The translations under genes were made by a program, and so were the position numbers. 5,936 nucleotides of DNA. Origin: Symbiobacteriaceae bacterium (GTDB lineage: Bacteria > Bacillota > JAAYKD01 > WRDA01). The stretch spans positions 1 to 5,936 of the forward strand of contig WREE01000126.1 in assembly GCA_009779515.1 (NCBI GenBank). Reading direction: 5' to 3'. Each line of letters begins with the position of its first letter. Positions within the stretch are counted from its first letter, which is position 1. Under the pieces are notes generated by a model, which was given only the letters and a program-made list of their open reading frames with translations, was not told the origin of the DNA and did not search any database. Shown here piece by piece: positions 1-5,936 of the stretch.

Positions 1-1143
1 ATCGGCGGTAGCCAAAGCAAGAGCAAAATCCGAGAGCAGCAAATGGGTGCGGGAGTAGAGGTGGGGTTGAAAGGCTACCACCAGCCGCTCCCCTGCCAGC
101 TGTCTCGACGCCGCGAGAATAGCACGAATTTCACTGGGGTGGTGAGCATAATCGTCGTAAACGGCTATCTCCCGACATTGACCTACCAATTGCAAGCGGC
201 GATCAACACCGCGAAAATTCTCCAGCGCAACAGCGGCTTGCGGAAAGGAGACCCCCAGGGCTAGCGCCATACTCAGACAGGAGGTGGCATTTTGCACATT
301 GTGCTTTCCTGGAACATGCAAACTCACCTTGCCCAGAGGGGTACCTTGCCAGGAGAAGAGAAAGCTGGTCATGTCACGATGGTATTCCACCTGGGAAGCC
401 GTACCCTCTCCAAGTTGGGTTCCACTGCGTATCACTTGACGACCCTGCCAAGTTCCCTTGGGAGCAAGTGCTGCTACCTGAGGACAATCATTACCTAATA
501 CGATGATCCCCTGGGGAGGAAGCAGCTGTAAAAAGGTTTGACAAGCGGCTACTACCGCTTCCAAGCTGGGATAATGATCTAGATGGTCCCACTCCATGTT
601 AGTGAGTATAGCATGGGTAGGCGCTAGCTGCAGGAAAGAACCGTCGCTTTCGTCTACTTCAGCTACCAGAATATTACCCTGACCTAGCTTGGCGTTACTA
701 CCGATAAAAGAAAACTCTCCTCCAATGATAACCGTGGGATCTAAGCCGGCAGTAATTAATATTTGTGCCAACATTGCAGTGCAGGTGCTCTTACCATGGG
801 TGCCGGTAATAGCTACACTGGGGGTTTCCTTCATAAAAGCAGCTAACAGTTCTGCACGATGCCATAAAAGGATGCCAGCTTCCAGAGCAGCTTGGTACTC
901 CGGGTTATCTTTGGGGACAGCTCCGGAATAGACCACCAGCTCGGCACCGGTTATCTGCTCAGCTGCGTGGCTGGGGAAAAAAGTAGCGCCTTCTTCTTGA
1001 AGCTGTTGGGTAATTCTATTCGGAGAACGATCGGAACCGCTGACGGTAACTCCCAGACCCAGGAGCAGACGTGCCAAAGCACTTATACCAATACCGCCTA
1101 TGCCGATGAAGTGGACATGCTGCATATCTTTTAAAATAGGCAT
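1..1143 (-). CDS. murC: UDP-N-acetylmuramate--L-alanine ligase (MurC), 5' part, truncated by the window edge
   Basis: MurC is a cytoplasmic ATP-dependent ligase that attaches L-alanine to UDP-MurNAc, the first step in building the stem peptide. The 381 visible codons are free of stops. Motifs in order: GIGGIG nucleotide-fold loop at residues 14-19, ATP loop GTHGKS at 114-119, DESDGSF at 164-170, the NxxxDHLD metal/ATP motif at 182-189, KHNVQNA at 280-286, FRGVDRR at 310-316, DDYAHHPSE at 330-338 and FQPHLYSRT at 358-366. The last two lie in the C-terminal ligase domain. Family members are usually about 450-470 aa, so some 70-90 residues lie beyond the left edge. The start is the ATG 9 nt after the murG stop, preceded by an AGGTGAT site. 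A second in-frame ATG at codon 7 has no such site and is less likely. The P-loop has Ser after Lys, where Thr is common; Ser is compatible with function. Identification is secure. Confidence 0.97.
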   Translation of the reverse strand, partial: MPILKDMQHVHFIGIGGIGISALARLLLGLGVTVSGSDRSPNRITQQLQEEGATFFPSHAAEQITGAELVVYSGAVPKDNPEYQAALEAGILLWHRAELLAAFMKETPSVAITGTHGKSTCTAMLAQILITAGLDPTVIIGGEFSFIGSNAKLGQGNILVAEVDESDGSFLQLAPTHAILTNMEWDHLDHYPSLEAVVAACQTFLQLLPPQGIIVLGNDCPQVAALAPKGTWQGRQVIRSGTQLGEGTASQVEYHRDMTSFLFSWQGTPLGKVSLHVPGKHNVQNATSCLSMALALGVSFPQAAVALENFRGVDRRLQLVGQCREIAVYDDYAHHPSEIRAILAASRQLAGERLVVAFQPHLYSRTHLLLSDFALALATAD

Positions 1144-1151
1144 TAACTTAA

Positions 1152-1160
1152 ATCACCTTT
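1152..1160 (-). promoter_or_regulatory. Ribosome binding site of murC, overlapping the murG stop codon
   Basis: The minus strand reads AAAGGTGAT, and its TGA is the murG stop codon. AGGTGAT matches the downstream half of the full anti-SD complement (AAGGAGGTGATC) rather than the usual GGAGG core. It ends 8 nt before the murC ATG. Because the site includes the murG stop, ribosomes finishing murG pass directly over it, which favours coupled translation. Confidence 0.6.
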
Positions 1161-2271
1161 CAGTCAGGCGCCAACCTGCCAGCTCTTCAGCTATGTCAGC
1201 TATTTCGGCGGCAGCTTGAGGACGAGCTAGAGCCAAAGCTCGGTGGTGCATCTTTAACCAGTTCTCAGGGTCGTCTAAAACCTGAGCAGCTTGGCGATAA
1301 AGAACCCCCTCAGCTAAATCAGCTTCCCGTAACATTAAAGCTGCCCCGGTGTTCTCCACTGCTTGGGCATTAAATTCTTGATGATTATCCGCCACATAAG
1401 GAGAGGGAATGTAAATTGCCGGTAGCCCAACCCCGTTAATTTCCGCAATCATACCTCCGGCTCGGGAAATGATGAGGTCGGCGGCTTGAAGAGCCGCTGC
1501 CATGTTATAGATATAAGGTAGTACCCGTAAATGGGGATGCTCCCTTATCCCGCCTTCCTCGAGATAATCTTGCACATCAGCAAAGTGCTTCTGCCCGGTG
1601 GCGAAAATAACTTGCCAATCGTGACGTTGTAAAAAGAGGGGTAAATCGGTAGTGAAAGCGCGATTAACTGTAGCCGACCCAAGACTTCCCTGGGTATATA
1701 AAATGGTCTTTTTTCCGGGATCCAGAGCAAACTCTTGTAATCCAGTCGCTTTATCCCCCAGTAGAATTTCCGGGCGAACGGGATTACCGGTCACGACCAA
1801 CGGTTTTTTGGTGCGCAAAAACTTCGCCGCTTCCGGAAAAGTAAGAGCGATACGGTTGACCCATGGCGCTAAAATACGGTTGGTCATACTGGGTAAAGCA
1901 TTTTGCTCATGGATTAAGGTGGGGATTCTGAGCATCGCAGCCTGTAAGACTACCGGACCTGCTGCGTAACCTCCAGTACCGATCACCAACTGCGGAGCAA
2001 AACGGCGTATAATTCCCCGTGCCTGCCAGAGGCCCCGGTTAGCCGTGTAAATTGTGCGCAGAGTGTCTAACGAGAGGGAGCGTCTAAACCCTCGGGAGGA
2101 AATAACCGCAAAAGGGAGTTCTTCCCGAGGGATTATTTCGGCTTCCAGGCTGGGAGAGGTGCCAACATAGAGGCATTCTAGTTTCGGGTGCCTTTCTTTA
2201 AGCACCCGGTATATGGCGAGAGCGGGGTAGATATGCCCCCCGCTCCCTCCACCGCTTAAAATTAGGCGCAT
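1153..2271 (-). CDS. murG: Undecaprenyl-PP-MurNAc-pentapeptide GlcNAc transferase (MurG)
   Basis: MurG is a peripheral inner-face membrane glycosyltransferase (GT-B fold, family GT28) that moves GlcNAc from UDP-GlcNAc to lipid I, making lipid II. At 372 aa it has full family length. The N-terminal lipid I-binding domain (about 1-160) has the glycine loop GGGSGGH at 7-13, GTGGYAAGP at 98-106 and HEQNALPS at 121-128. The C-terminal donor-binding domain begins near GNPVR (162-166). It continues with QGSLGS at 194-199, SRAGG at 269-273, AEI at 276-278 and the HQEFNAQ motif at 297-303 that closes the UDP-GlcNAc site. The family usually has GGSQGAR at the 194-199 position, so this loop is divergent, although the central G-S is kept. 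The ATG start places the glycine loop at residue 7, as expected, and follows a G-rich ribosome binding site. It lies 21 nt after ftsW and 9 nt before murC. Confidence 0.98.
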   Translation of the reverse strand: MRLILSGGGSGGHIYPALAIYRVLKERHPKLECLYVGTSPSLEAEIIPREELPFAVISSRGFRRSLSLDTLRTIYTANRGLWQARGIIRRFAPQLVIGTGGYAAGPVVLQAAMLRIPTLIHEQNALPSMTNRILAPWVNRIALTFPEAAKFLRTKKPLVVTGNPVRPEILLGDKATGLQEFALDPGKKTILYTQGSLGSATVNRAFTTDLPLFLQRHDWQVIFATGQKHFADVQDYLEEGGIREHPHLRVLPYIYNMAAALQAADLIISRAGGMIAEINGVGLPAIYIPSPYVADNHQEFNAQAVENTGAALMLREADLAEGVLYRQAAQVLDDPENWLKMHHRALALARPQAAAEIADIAEELAGWRLTER

Positions 2272-2280
2272 GGGTTGCTT

Positions 2281-2288
2281 CCCCCCTC
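2281..2288 (-). promoter_or_regulatory. Ribosome binding site of murG
   Basis: The minus strand reads GAGGGGGG, ending 9 nt before the murG ATG. It lies in the 21-nt gap after the ftsW TAA, the widest gap in the window. GAGG can pair with the anti-SD, but the G run makes the exact register unclear. This is the only site of the five that lies wholly outside the preceding coding region. Confidence 0.6.
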
Positions 2289-2292
2289 TAGG

Positions 2293-3387
2293 TTATGGTG
2301 TGGTGTAGCGGGAGAGATTGAGCAAAACACCGGTGGCAAAACAGGTAAACAATAGCGAAGTTCCCCCATAACTGATGAAAGGCAAAGGAATGCCGGTAGC
2401 GGGTAAGGTGGTAGTGACTACGGCAATATTGATTAAGGCTTGCAAGACAATCATGGTGGTTATGCCAGCGGCGACAATAGCAGAGAAGGGATCAGGAGAC
2501 CTTAAAGCAATGAGGCTGCCTCGCCACAGGAAGAGGACAAAGAGAAGAATCACCACAACTGCTCCGGCAAAGCCCAACTCTTCGGCAATGATAGCGTAGA
2601 TAAAGTCGTTCATCGGTTCGGGCAGAAAACCATACTTTTGGCGGCTCTGACCCAGACGTAAGCCCCAAAGGGAACCGGAACTGATAGCGTAAAGAGATTG
2701 AATAATCTGCCAGCCGTTACCTAAAGGATCACTCCAGGGATCCAACCATACCGTAATCCGATCCTTTTGGTAAGCGAAAAAGTTGACCATAGTATAAAAA
2801 GCTCCTGCTAACCCGCCACACCCTAAAAAGACATAGAACCAGCGGATACCGCCCACCAAGAGGACAACGCCATAACCTCCCACTATAACCACCGTAGTTC
2901 CTAAATCGGGTTGGTAGGCTACCAAAGGAGCTACCAAGATGAGGGGGATAATGGCTAGCAGGAGATAGCGAAAACTCTGTATTTTAGCACCTATGCGCTC
3001 AAGGAGAATCCCGGCGGACATCACCATAAAAGGTTTGATCATTTCCGATGGCATAAAAGTAATAAAGCCTAAATCCAGGGAGCGCTGCACTCCCCTACCT
3101 AGCTTGATACCAAAGAAAGGGACTAAAGCTAAGGCGACCCAAGAGATGCCAAAACCTAAAAAAGCCACTTTTTTTAACCACAAAGGGGGAACTGCTACCG
3201 TTACCGCCATAACCACTAGGGCTAAGGCGGCATAAATTGCCTGCAGCTTAAAATAATAGGCATGGTCGTTGCGTATATTGGTCGCCTCCACATTACTGGA
3301 GGAGTAGATCATGATTAACCCAAAACCGATAAGGACTAGGGTAAAAAAGGTGAGAAGTAAGTCGGGACGATGGGGTTTAACATCCAT
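2293..3387 (-). CDS. ftsW: SEDS-family lipid II glycan polymerase, FtsW/SpoVE type
   Basis: This is a polytopic membrane protein that polymerises lipid II into glycan strands with a class B penicillin-binding protein, at the division septum (FtsW) or in the spore cortex (SpoVE). It has 364 aa and about ten hydrophobic segments (near 10-28, 48-66, 73-92, 116-130, 141-158, 163-181, 183-203, 269-289, 302-325 and 338-358). SEDS motifs are YSSSN at 28-32, MPSE at 112-115, YQPDLGTT at 158-165, GNGWQIIQSL at 223-232, FLPEPMNDFIYAIIAEELG at 254-272 and GIPLPFISYGGTS at 332-344. By alignment, Asp261 in NDFIY corresponds to the essential SEDS aspartate (E. coli FtsW D297). Position between murD and murG fits both ftsW and Bacillus spoVE, and the length is close to SpoVE (366 aa), so the subfamily is unresolved. 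The usual NGAxRW and QPSE are replaced by GRGVQRS and MPSE. The ATG start is 7 nt after murD. Confidence 0.93.
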   Translation of the reverse strand: MDVKPHRPDLLLTFFTLVLIGFGLIMIYSSSNVEATNIRNDHAYYFKLQAIYAALALVVMAVTVAVPPLWLKKVAFLGFGISWVALALVPFFGIKLGRGVQRSLDLGFITFMPSEMIKPFMVMSAGILLERIGAKIQSFRYLLLAIIPLILVAPLVAYQPDLGTTVVIVGGYGVVLLVGGIRWFYVFLGCGGLAGAFYTMVNFFAYQKDRITVWLDPWSDPLGNGWQIIQSLYAISSGSLWGLRLGQSRQKYGFLPEPMNDFIYAIIAEELGFAGAVVVILLFVLFLWRGSLIALRSPDPFSAIVAAGITTMIVLQALINIAVVTTTLPATGIPLPFISYGGTSLLFTCFATGVLLNLSRYTTP

Positions 3388-3394
3388 ATGTGCT

Positions 3395-4756
3395 TCATTC
3401 CTGTAGTTTTTGGACTAAGGCGATGAAGTCATCACCCCGGTAGTCGTAGTTAGCATACATATCCCAACTAGCGCAACCGGTGGAGAGGAGAATGGTATCC
3501 CCTGCTTCCGAGAGGGCGTAAGCTAAGGGGACGGCCTGAGCCATGGTGTCCACGATATGGATGGCGGTAAAACCAAAGGAACGCAAATCTGCTGCCAAGC
3601 GCTCCTTGGTCTCCCCAATAAGAACCACGCTGCGGCAATACTTGGTAATCTGTTGGGCAAAAGCTGTAAGCTCAATATGACGCTCCATCCCGCCGGCAAT
3701 GAGGACAATAGGTTCTCCAGGTAGGGTAAGAGCAACTTCTGAGGCGCCGGGGTTGGTGGCTTTGGAATCGTTGATGAAGGTGCGATCGGCAATTTTAGCG
3801 ACCACTTGAAAACGGTGAGCTAACCCGGTGAATTCCCTTAAAGCACCGCGAATGTGCTCCAGCTTAACACCTACAGCCAGAGCCATCAGGGAGGCAGCCA
3901 TGGCATTTTCGACATTATGAACATATCCAAGCTTCATCTCACGACGCTCGATGAGAGGAAACTCTGCACCGTTCATCCGCACCCAAATAGTTTCGCCCCG
4001 TAAAAACGCCCCTTGTTCGACCTCCCGTTGCCGGGAGAAAAGGAGCACCCTGCCTTTAGCACTCTTAGCCAGTTCCAGGGTATATTGATTATCGGCATTC
4101 AAGACAGCGGTATCTGTTGCTTTTTGGTTTAAGAGTAGATTACTTTTGGCTTGATAGTACCCGGCAAAGTCACCGTGCCAGTCCAGGTGAGCCGGTGAGA
4201 TATTGATAATAGCTGCGGCTTCGCTGTGGAAATCGCGGATATCATTGAGCTGAAAGCTGGATAGCTCTACTACCAGCCAGGTATCTTCATCGCTGCTGAG
4301 AGTTTCGGTGGAGAGGGGAATATCGTTATTACCTGCCAAAATAACTTTAGGGCGATCCCGCTGCATCATGTCACCCAGCCAGGTAGTTGAAGTCGTCTTG
4401 CCGTTAGAGCCAGTGAGGGTAATCATATGCCCTTTATTAAAATGATAAGCTAACTCAATTTCGCTGATAATAGGGATACCCCGTTCCCGAACAGCTTGGA
4501 GAAAAGGAATATGGGGAGGGATGCCGGGACTTTTGATGAGTAAATCAAACTTTTCGTCCAACAGGGAGAGAGGGTGACCCCCGGCGATGAGGGGGATATT
4601 GTTCTCCTGCAACGCCGATATATCCCATTTAAGCTTATCTTGGGATGCGGCATCATTAACTATCACCTGGGCTCCGGAGGCATGAAGTAACTTAGCTGCG
4701 GCGACACCACTGCGAGCAGCTCCCAAAACTAATACTTTTTTGCCGACATAATCCAT
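3395..4756 (-). CDS. murD: UDP-N-acetylmuramoyl-L-alanine--D-glutamate ligase (MurD)
   Basis: MurD is a cytoplasmic ATP-dependent ligase that adds D-glutamate to UDP-MurNAc-L-Ala, the step after MurC. The 453 aa match the family length. The N-terminal UDP-binding domain has the Rossmann-like loop GAARSG at 12-17. The central ATPase domain has GSNGKTT at 116-122, ELSSFQL at 164-170, NISPAHLDWHG at 185-195, and Lys204, which aligns with the carbamylated lysine (E. coli K198). HNVENA lies at 280-285. The C-terminal domain has LAHRFQVV at 312-319, NDSKATNP at 329-336, CASWDMY at 428-434 and RGDDF at 440-444. AHLDxHG is the form I know from Firmicutes. STGCASWD stands where SPxxASFD is more usual. 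The ATG follows the mraY stop by 3 nt with a strong GGGAGG site, so the start is well supported. Confidence 0.98.
   Translation of the reverse strand: MDYVGKKVLVLGAARSGVAAAKLLHASGAQVIVNDAASQDKLKWDISALQENNIPLIAGGHPLSLLDEKFDLLIKSPGIPPHIPFLQAVRERGIPIISEIELAYHFNKGHMITLTGSNGKTTSTTWLGDMMQRDRPKVILAGNNDIPLSTETLSSDEDTWLVVELSSFQLNDIRDFHSEAAAIINISPAHLDWHGDFAGYYQAKSNLLLNQKATDTAVLNADNQYTLELAKSAKGRVLLFSRQREVEQGAFLRGETIWVRMNGAEFPLIERREMKLGYVHNVENAMAASLMALAVGVKLEHIRGALREFTGLAHRFQVVAKIADRTFINDSKATNPGASEVALTLPGEPIVLIAGGMERHIELTAFAQQITKYCRSVVLIGETKERLAADLRSFGFTAIHIVDTMAQAVPLAYALSEAGDTILLSTGCASWDMYANYDYRGDDFIALVQKLQE
3399..3402 (-). promoter_or_regulatory. Weak ribosome binding site of ftsW inside the murD 3' end
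   Basis: The best candidate on the minus strand is AGGA, in the last codons of murD. It ends 11 nt before the ftsW ATG, which is longer than optimal. No stronger purine-rich site is present in the 7-nt gap. Translation of ftsW probably depends partly on re-initiation by ribosomes ending at the murD TGA (3395-3397). Confidence 0.4.
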
Positions 4757-4759
4757 ATA

Positions 4760-5707
4760 CTAACCTCCCATGATTAAAAGATACCCCACCGCGGCGGCGC
4801 CCAGGGCAACCCCCCAAAATGTAAGCACTACCCGCCATTCGCTCCAACCACCAAGCTCTAAATGGTGATGGTAAGGGGCCATACGAAAAATTCGCTTGCC
4901 GGTTCCGAAACGGATGCGGGTATATTTGAAATAGGAAACTTGCATAATACTGGAAAGCATTTCGACTAAAAAAAGGATACCCGCCAGTAGCAAGGCTATT
5001 TCGTGACGTAAAAGTAAGGCAAATCCGGCTAAAGCTGCACCTAATCCTAAAGAGCCGGTATCCCCCATAAAGAGCTTAGCTGGGTGCAAGTTAAAAGCCA
5101 AAAAGGAGAGGATACCACCTCCCAAGGCTAAGCCTAAAGTCACCAAGCTAGTTTCACCCTGTTCTCGGGCGACTAGAACGCACAACATGGTAAAGATAAA
5201 AGTAAGCCCCCCGCATAAACCATCTATCCCATCGGCGTAATTAACGGCGTTGCTGAAGAAAACCATATAGAGCAGAGCAAAAGCAGGATATAATATGCCT
5301 AAAGGTAACTCTCCTAACCAAGGGAAATAAAGGGAAGTGGCACCTCCATGAAGGAGTTGGCGGTAAAAAAGCGTAGCTAAAGCAAATTGTCCCAGCAGCT
5401 TCCAACGAGCTGCTAAACCTTCAGGGTTTTTATAAATAGCTTTGATATAATCATCGAGAAAACCTAGGAGTCCATGCCCCAAAATAACTGCTATAAACAC
5501 CAGAAGCTGCCTGTTCCAAGCTCTTTGTAGGGTGAGACCAAGTAAGCAAGCGCTCCATATGAGAATACCTCCCATGGTGGGGGTTCCGGTTTTACTTAGA
5601 TGGGTCTGTGGACCATCACTGCGCACGGTCTGACGAAACTTCAGCTGGCGTAGAAGGCGAATAAACCATGGACCTAAAACCAGTCCGCACCCCAAGGCAA
5701 TAAACAC
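4760..5707 (-). CDS. mraY: Phospho-N-acetylmuramoyl-pentapeptide transferase (MraY)
   Basis: MraY is an integral membrane enzyme that transfers phospho-MurNAc-pentapeptide from UDP to undecaprenyl phosphate, giving lipid I and committing the precursor to the membrane. The 315 aa contain about ten hydrophobic segments. Motifs are KTGTPTMGGI at 39-48, LDDYIK at 84-89, NAVNYADGIDGL at 153-164, FMGDTGSLGLGA at 213-224, QVSYFKYT at 256-263 and RMAPYHHHLELGGWSE at 275-290. Asp85, Asp86 and Asp216 and the HHH at 280-282 align with active-site residues of characterised MraY (Aquifex D117, D118, D265, H324). The start is a GTG directly abutting the murF TAG, with GGAGGG 7 nt upstream. The TAG is in the same frame, so no earlier start is possible. 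The N-terminus is about 9 residues shorter than in B. subtilis MraY, but the first membrane segment remains. The short length fits a Gram-positive source. Confidence 0.97.
   Translation of the reverse strand: MFIALGCGLVLGPWFIRLLRQLKFRQTVRSDGPQTHLSKTGTPTMGGILIWSACLLGLTLQRAWNRQLLVFIAVILGHGLLGFLDDYIKAIYKNPEGLAARWKLLGQFALATLFYRQLLHGGATSLYFPWLGELPLGILYPAFALLYMVFFSNAVNYADGIDGLCGGLTFIFTMLCVLVAREQGETSLVTLGLALGGGILSFLAFNLHPAKLFMGDTGSLGLGAALAGFALLLRHEIALLLAGILFLVEMLSSIMQVSYFKYTRIRFGTGKRIFRMAPYHHHLELGGWSEWRVVLTFWGVALGAAAVGYLLIMGG
4764..4769 (-). promoter_or_regulatory. Ribosome binding site of murD inside the mraY 3' end
   Basis: GGGAGG on the minus strand ends 7 nt before the murD ATG, an optimal spacing. 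The site lies within the last two glycine codons of mraY and abuts its TAG stop (4760-4762). The C-terminal Gly-Gly of MraY is therefore encoded by the Shine-Dalgarno sequence of murD, so the two genes are tightly linked in translation. Confidence 0.8.
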
Positions 5708-5936
5708 CTATTTACCCTCCAGACCCTGGATAATTTGCTCCATCTGCATCCCTCGGGATCCCTTGACTAAAATTAACGCCTGAGGAGAGCAAAGCTTTCT
5801 AAGGCACTCTAGACTCTCCGCGTTATCGCGGCAAGAATAGATACAGCTGGCAAGTAATCCGGCATTATGGGCTCCCTCGGCGATACCCCGAGCCAATTCC
5901 CCCCGGGTAATTAAGTAATCGGGATTAAGCTCAGCC
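5708..5936 (-). CDS. murF: UDP-MurNAc-tripeptide--D-Ala-D-Ala ligase (MurF), C-terminal fragment
   Basis: MurF is the cytoplasmic ligase that adds the D-Ala-D-Ala dipeptide to the UDP-MurNAc-tripeptide and so completes the pentapeptide used by MraY. Only the last 75 residues are visible; the gene enters from the right edge, already open at base 5936. The identifying signature is LVKGSRGMQMEQII near the end, the conserved KGSRxxxME motif of the MurF C-terminal domain. Before it, RGIAEGAHNAGL matches the usual G..A...G region that precedes the helix with NAESLECLRKL. The family is normally about 450 aa, so most of the protein, including the ATP site, is outside the window. An in-frame TTG at 5894-5896 could be mistaken for a start, but the reading frame continues upstream and the gene is not short. 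Position just before mraY agrees with the usual dcw order. Confidence 0.92.
   Translation of the reverse strand, partial: AELNPDYLITRGELARGIAEGAHNAGLLASCIYSCRDNAESLECLRKLCSPQALILVKGSRGMQMEQIIQGLEGK
5715..5720 (-). promoter_or_regulatory. Ribosome binding site of mraY inside the murF 3' end
   Basis: GGAGGG on the minus strand lies in the codons for Glu-Gly near the C-terminus of MurF and ends 7 nt before the GTG start of mraY. The strong match and good spacing support this non-ATG start. They also place the mraY initiation site wholly within murF. Confidence 0.75.

Noticed and set aside
1..60. Possible broken murC, since no stop codon is visible
   Set aside because: The frame is open to base 1 and still matches the family at its last visible residues (QPHLYSRT and the following helix). 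The missing end is a window effect, not a pseudogene.
43..498. Short plus-strand open frames at 43-264 and 292-498
   Set aside because: They are antisense to the conserved C-terminal half of the visible murC, and nothing supports independent expression.
689..1134. Two overlapping 80-codon open frames on the plus strand (689-931 and 892-1134)
   Set aside because: Both lie antisense to murC, which carries all its family motifs in this stretch. Their translations show no recognisable domain and no convincing ribosome binding site, so they are shadows.
1652..1969. A 105-codon plus-strand open frame antisense to murG
   Set aside because: It is wholly inside murG, its translation resembles no family I know, and its composition follows from the reverse complement of MurG codons.
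2272..2292. Promoter or terminator in the widest intergenic gap (between ftsW and murG)
   Set aside because: At 21 nt it holds only a G-rich ribosome binding site. There is no inverted repeat and no room for -35 and -10 elements.
2375..3235. Lys/Arg-rich plus-strand open frames (2375-2599 and 2993-3235) antisense to ftsW
   Set aside because: The basic composition is what the reverse complement of a hydrophobic membrane protein gives. Neither has upstream signals of its own.
5708..5896. A small separate gene of 62 codons starting at TTG 5896
   Set aside because: The frame continues upstream to the window edge and the sequence is the MurF C-terminal domain with KGSRGMQME. The TTG is an internal leucine codon.

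Overview
The window is a piece of a bacterial division and cell wall (dcw) cluster. All genes lie on the minus strand. In transcription order, from the right edge to the left, they are the 3' end of murF, then mraY, murD, ftsW (or spoVE), murG, and murC, which runs off the left edge. I translated murC over its whole visible length by hand. It is open for 381 codons and is cut only by the window edge.

The source looks like a Gram-positive Firmicute, more Clostridia-like than Bacillus-like. MraY is short (315 aa; Proteobacterial forms are nearer 360). MurD carries the AHLDxHG form of its motif that I associate with Firmicutes. murC directly follows murG, which is not the Bacillus subtilis arrangement. 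Base composition looks close to balanced by eye. The species cannot be named from this window.

Layout from right to left: murF C-terminus (5708-5936), mraY (4760-5707), murD (3395-4756), ftsW/spoVE (2293-3387), murG (1153-2271), murC 5' part (1-1143). The gaps between genes are 0, 3, 7, 21 and 9 nt. None has room for a promoter, terminator or extra gene, so the window reads as the middle of one polycistronic operon. Four of the five ribosome binding sites sit in or across the end of the preceding gene, which suggests coupled translation. No stretch of 300 bases lacks a gene, and I see no RNA genes, mobile elements, repeats or CRISPR arrays.

The genes form one pathway. MurC adds L-Ala and MurD adds D-Glu to the UDP-MurNAc stem, and MurF adds D-Ala-D-Ala to finish the pentapeptide. 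MraY moves phospho-MurNAc-pentapeptide to undecaprenyl phosphate (lipid I). MurG adds GlcNAc (lipid II). The SEDS protein FtsW/SpoVE polymerises lipid II into glycan strands with a partner transpeptidase. Nothing here points to an undescribed system. The points worth a second look are small: an in-frame TAG-GTG junction between murF and mraY, and departures from family consensus in FtsW, MurG, MraY and MurD.
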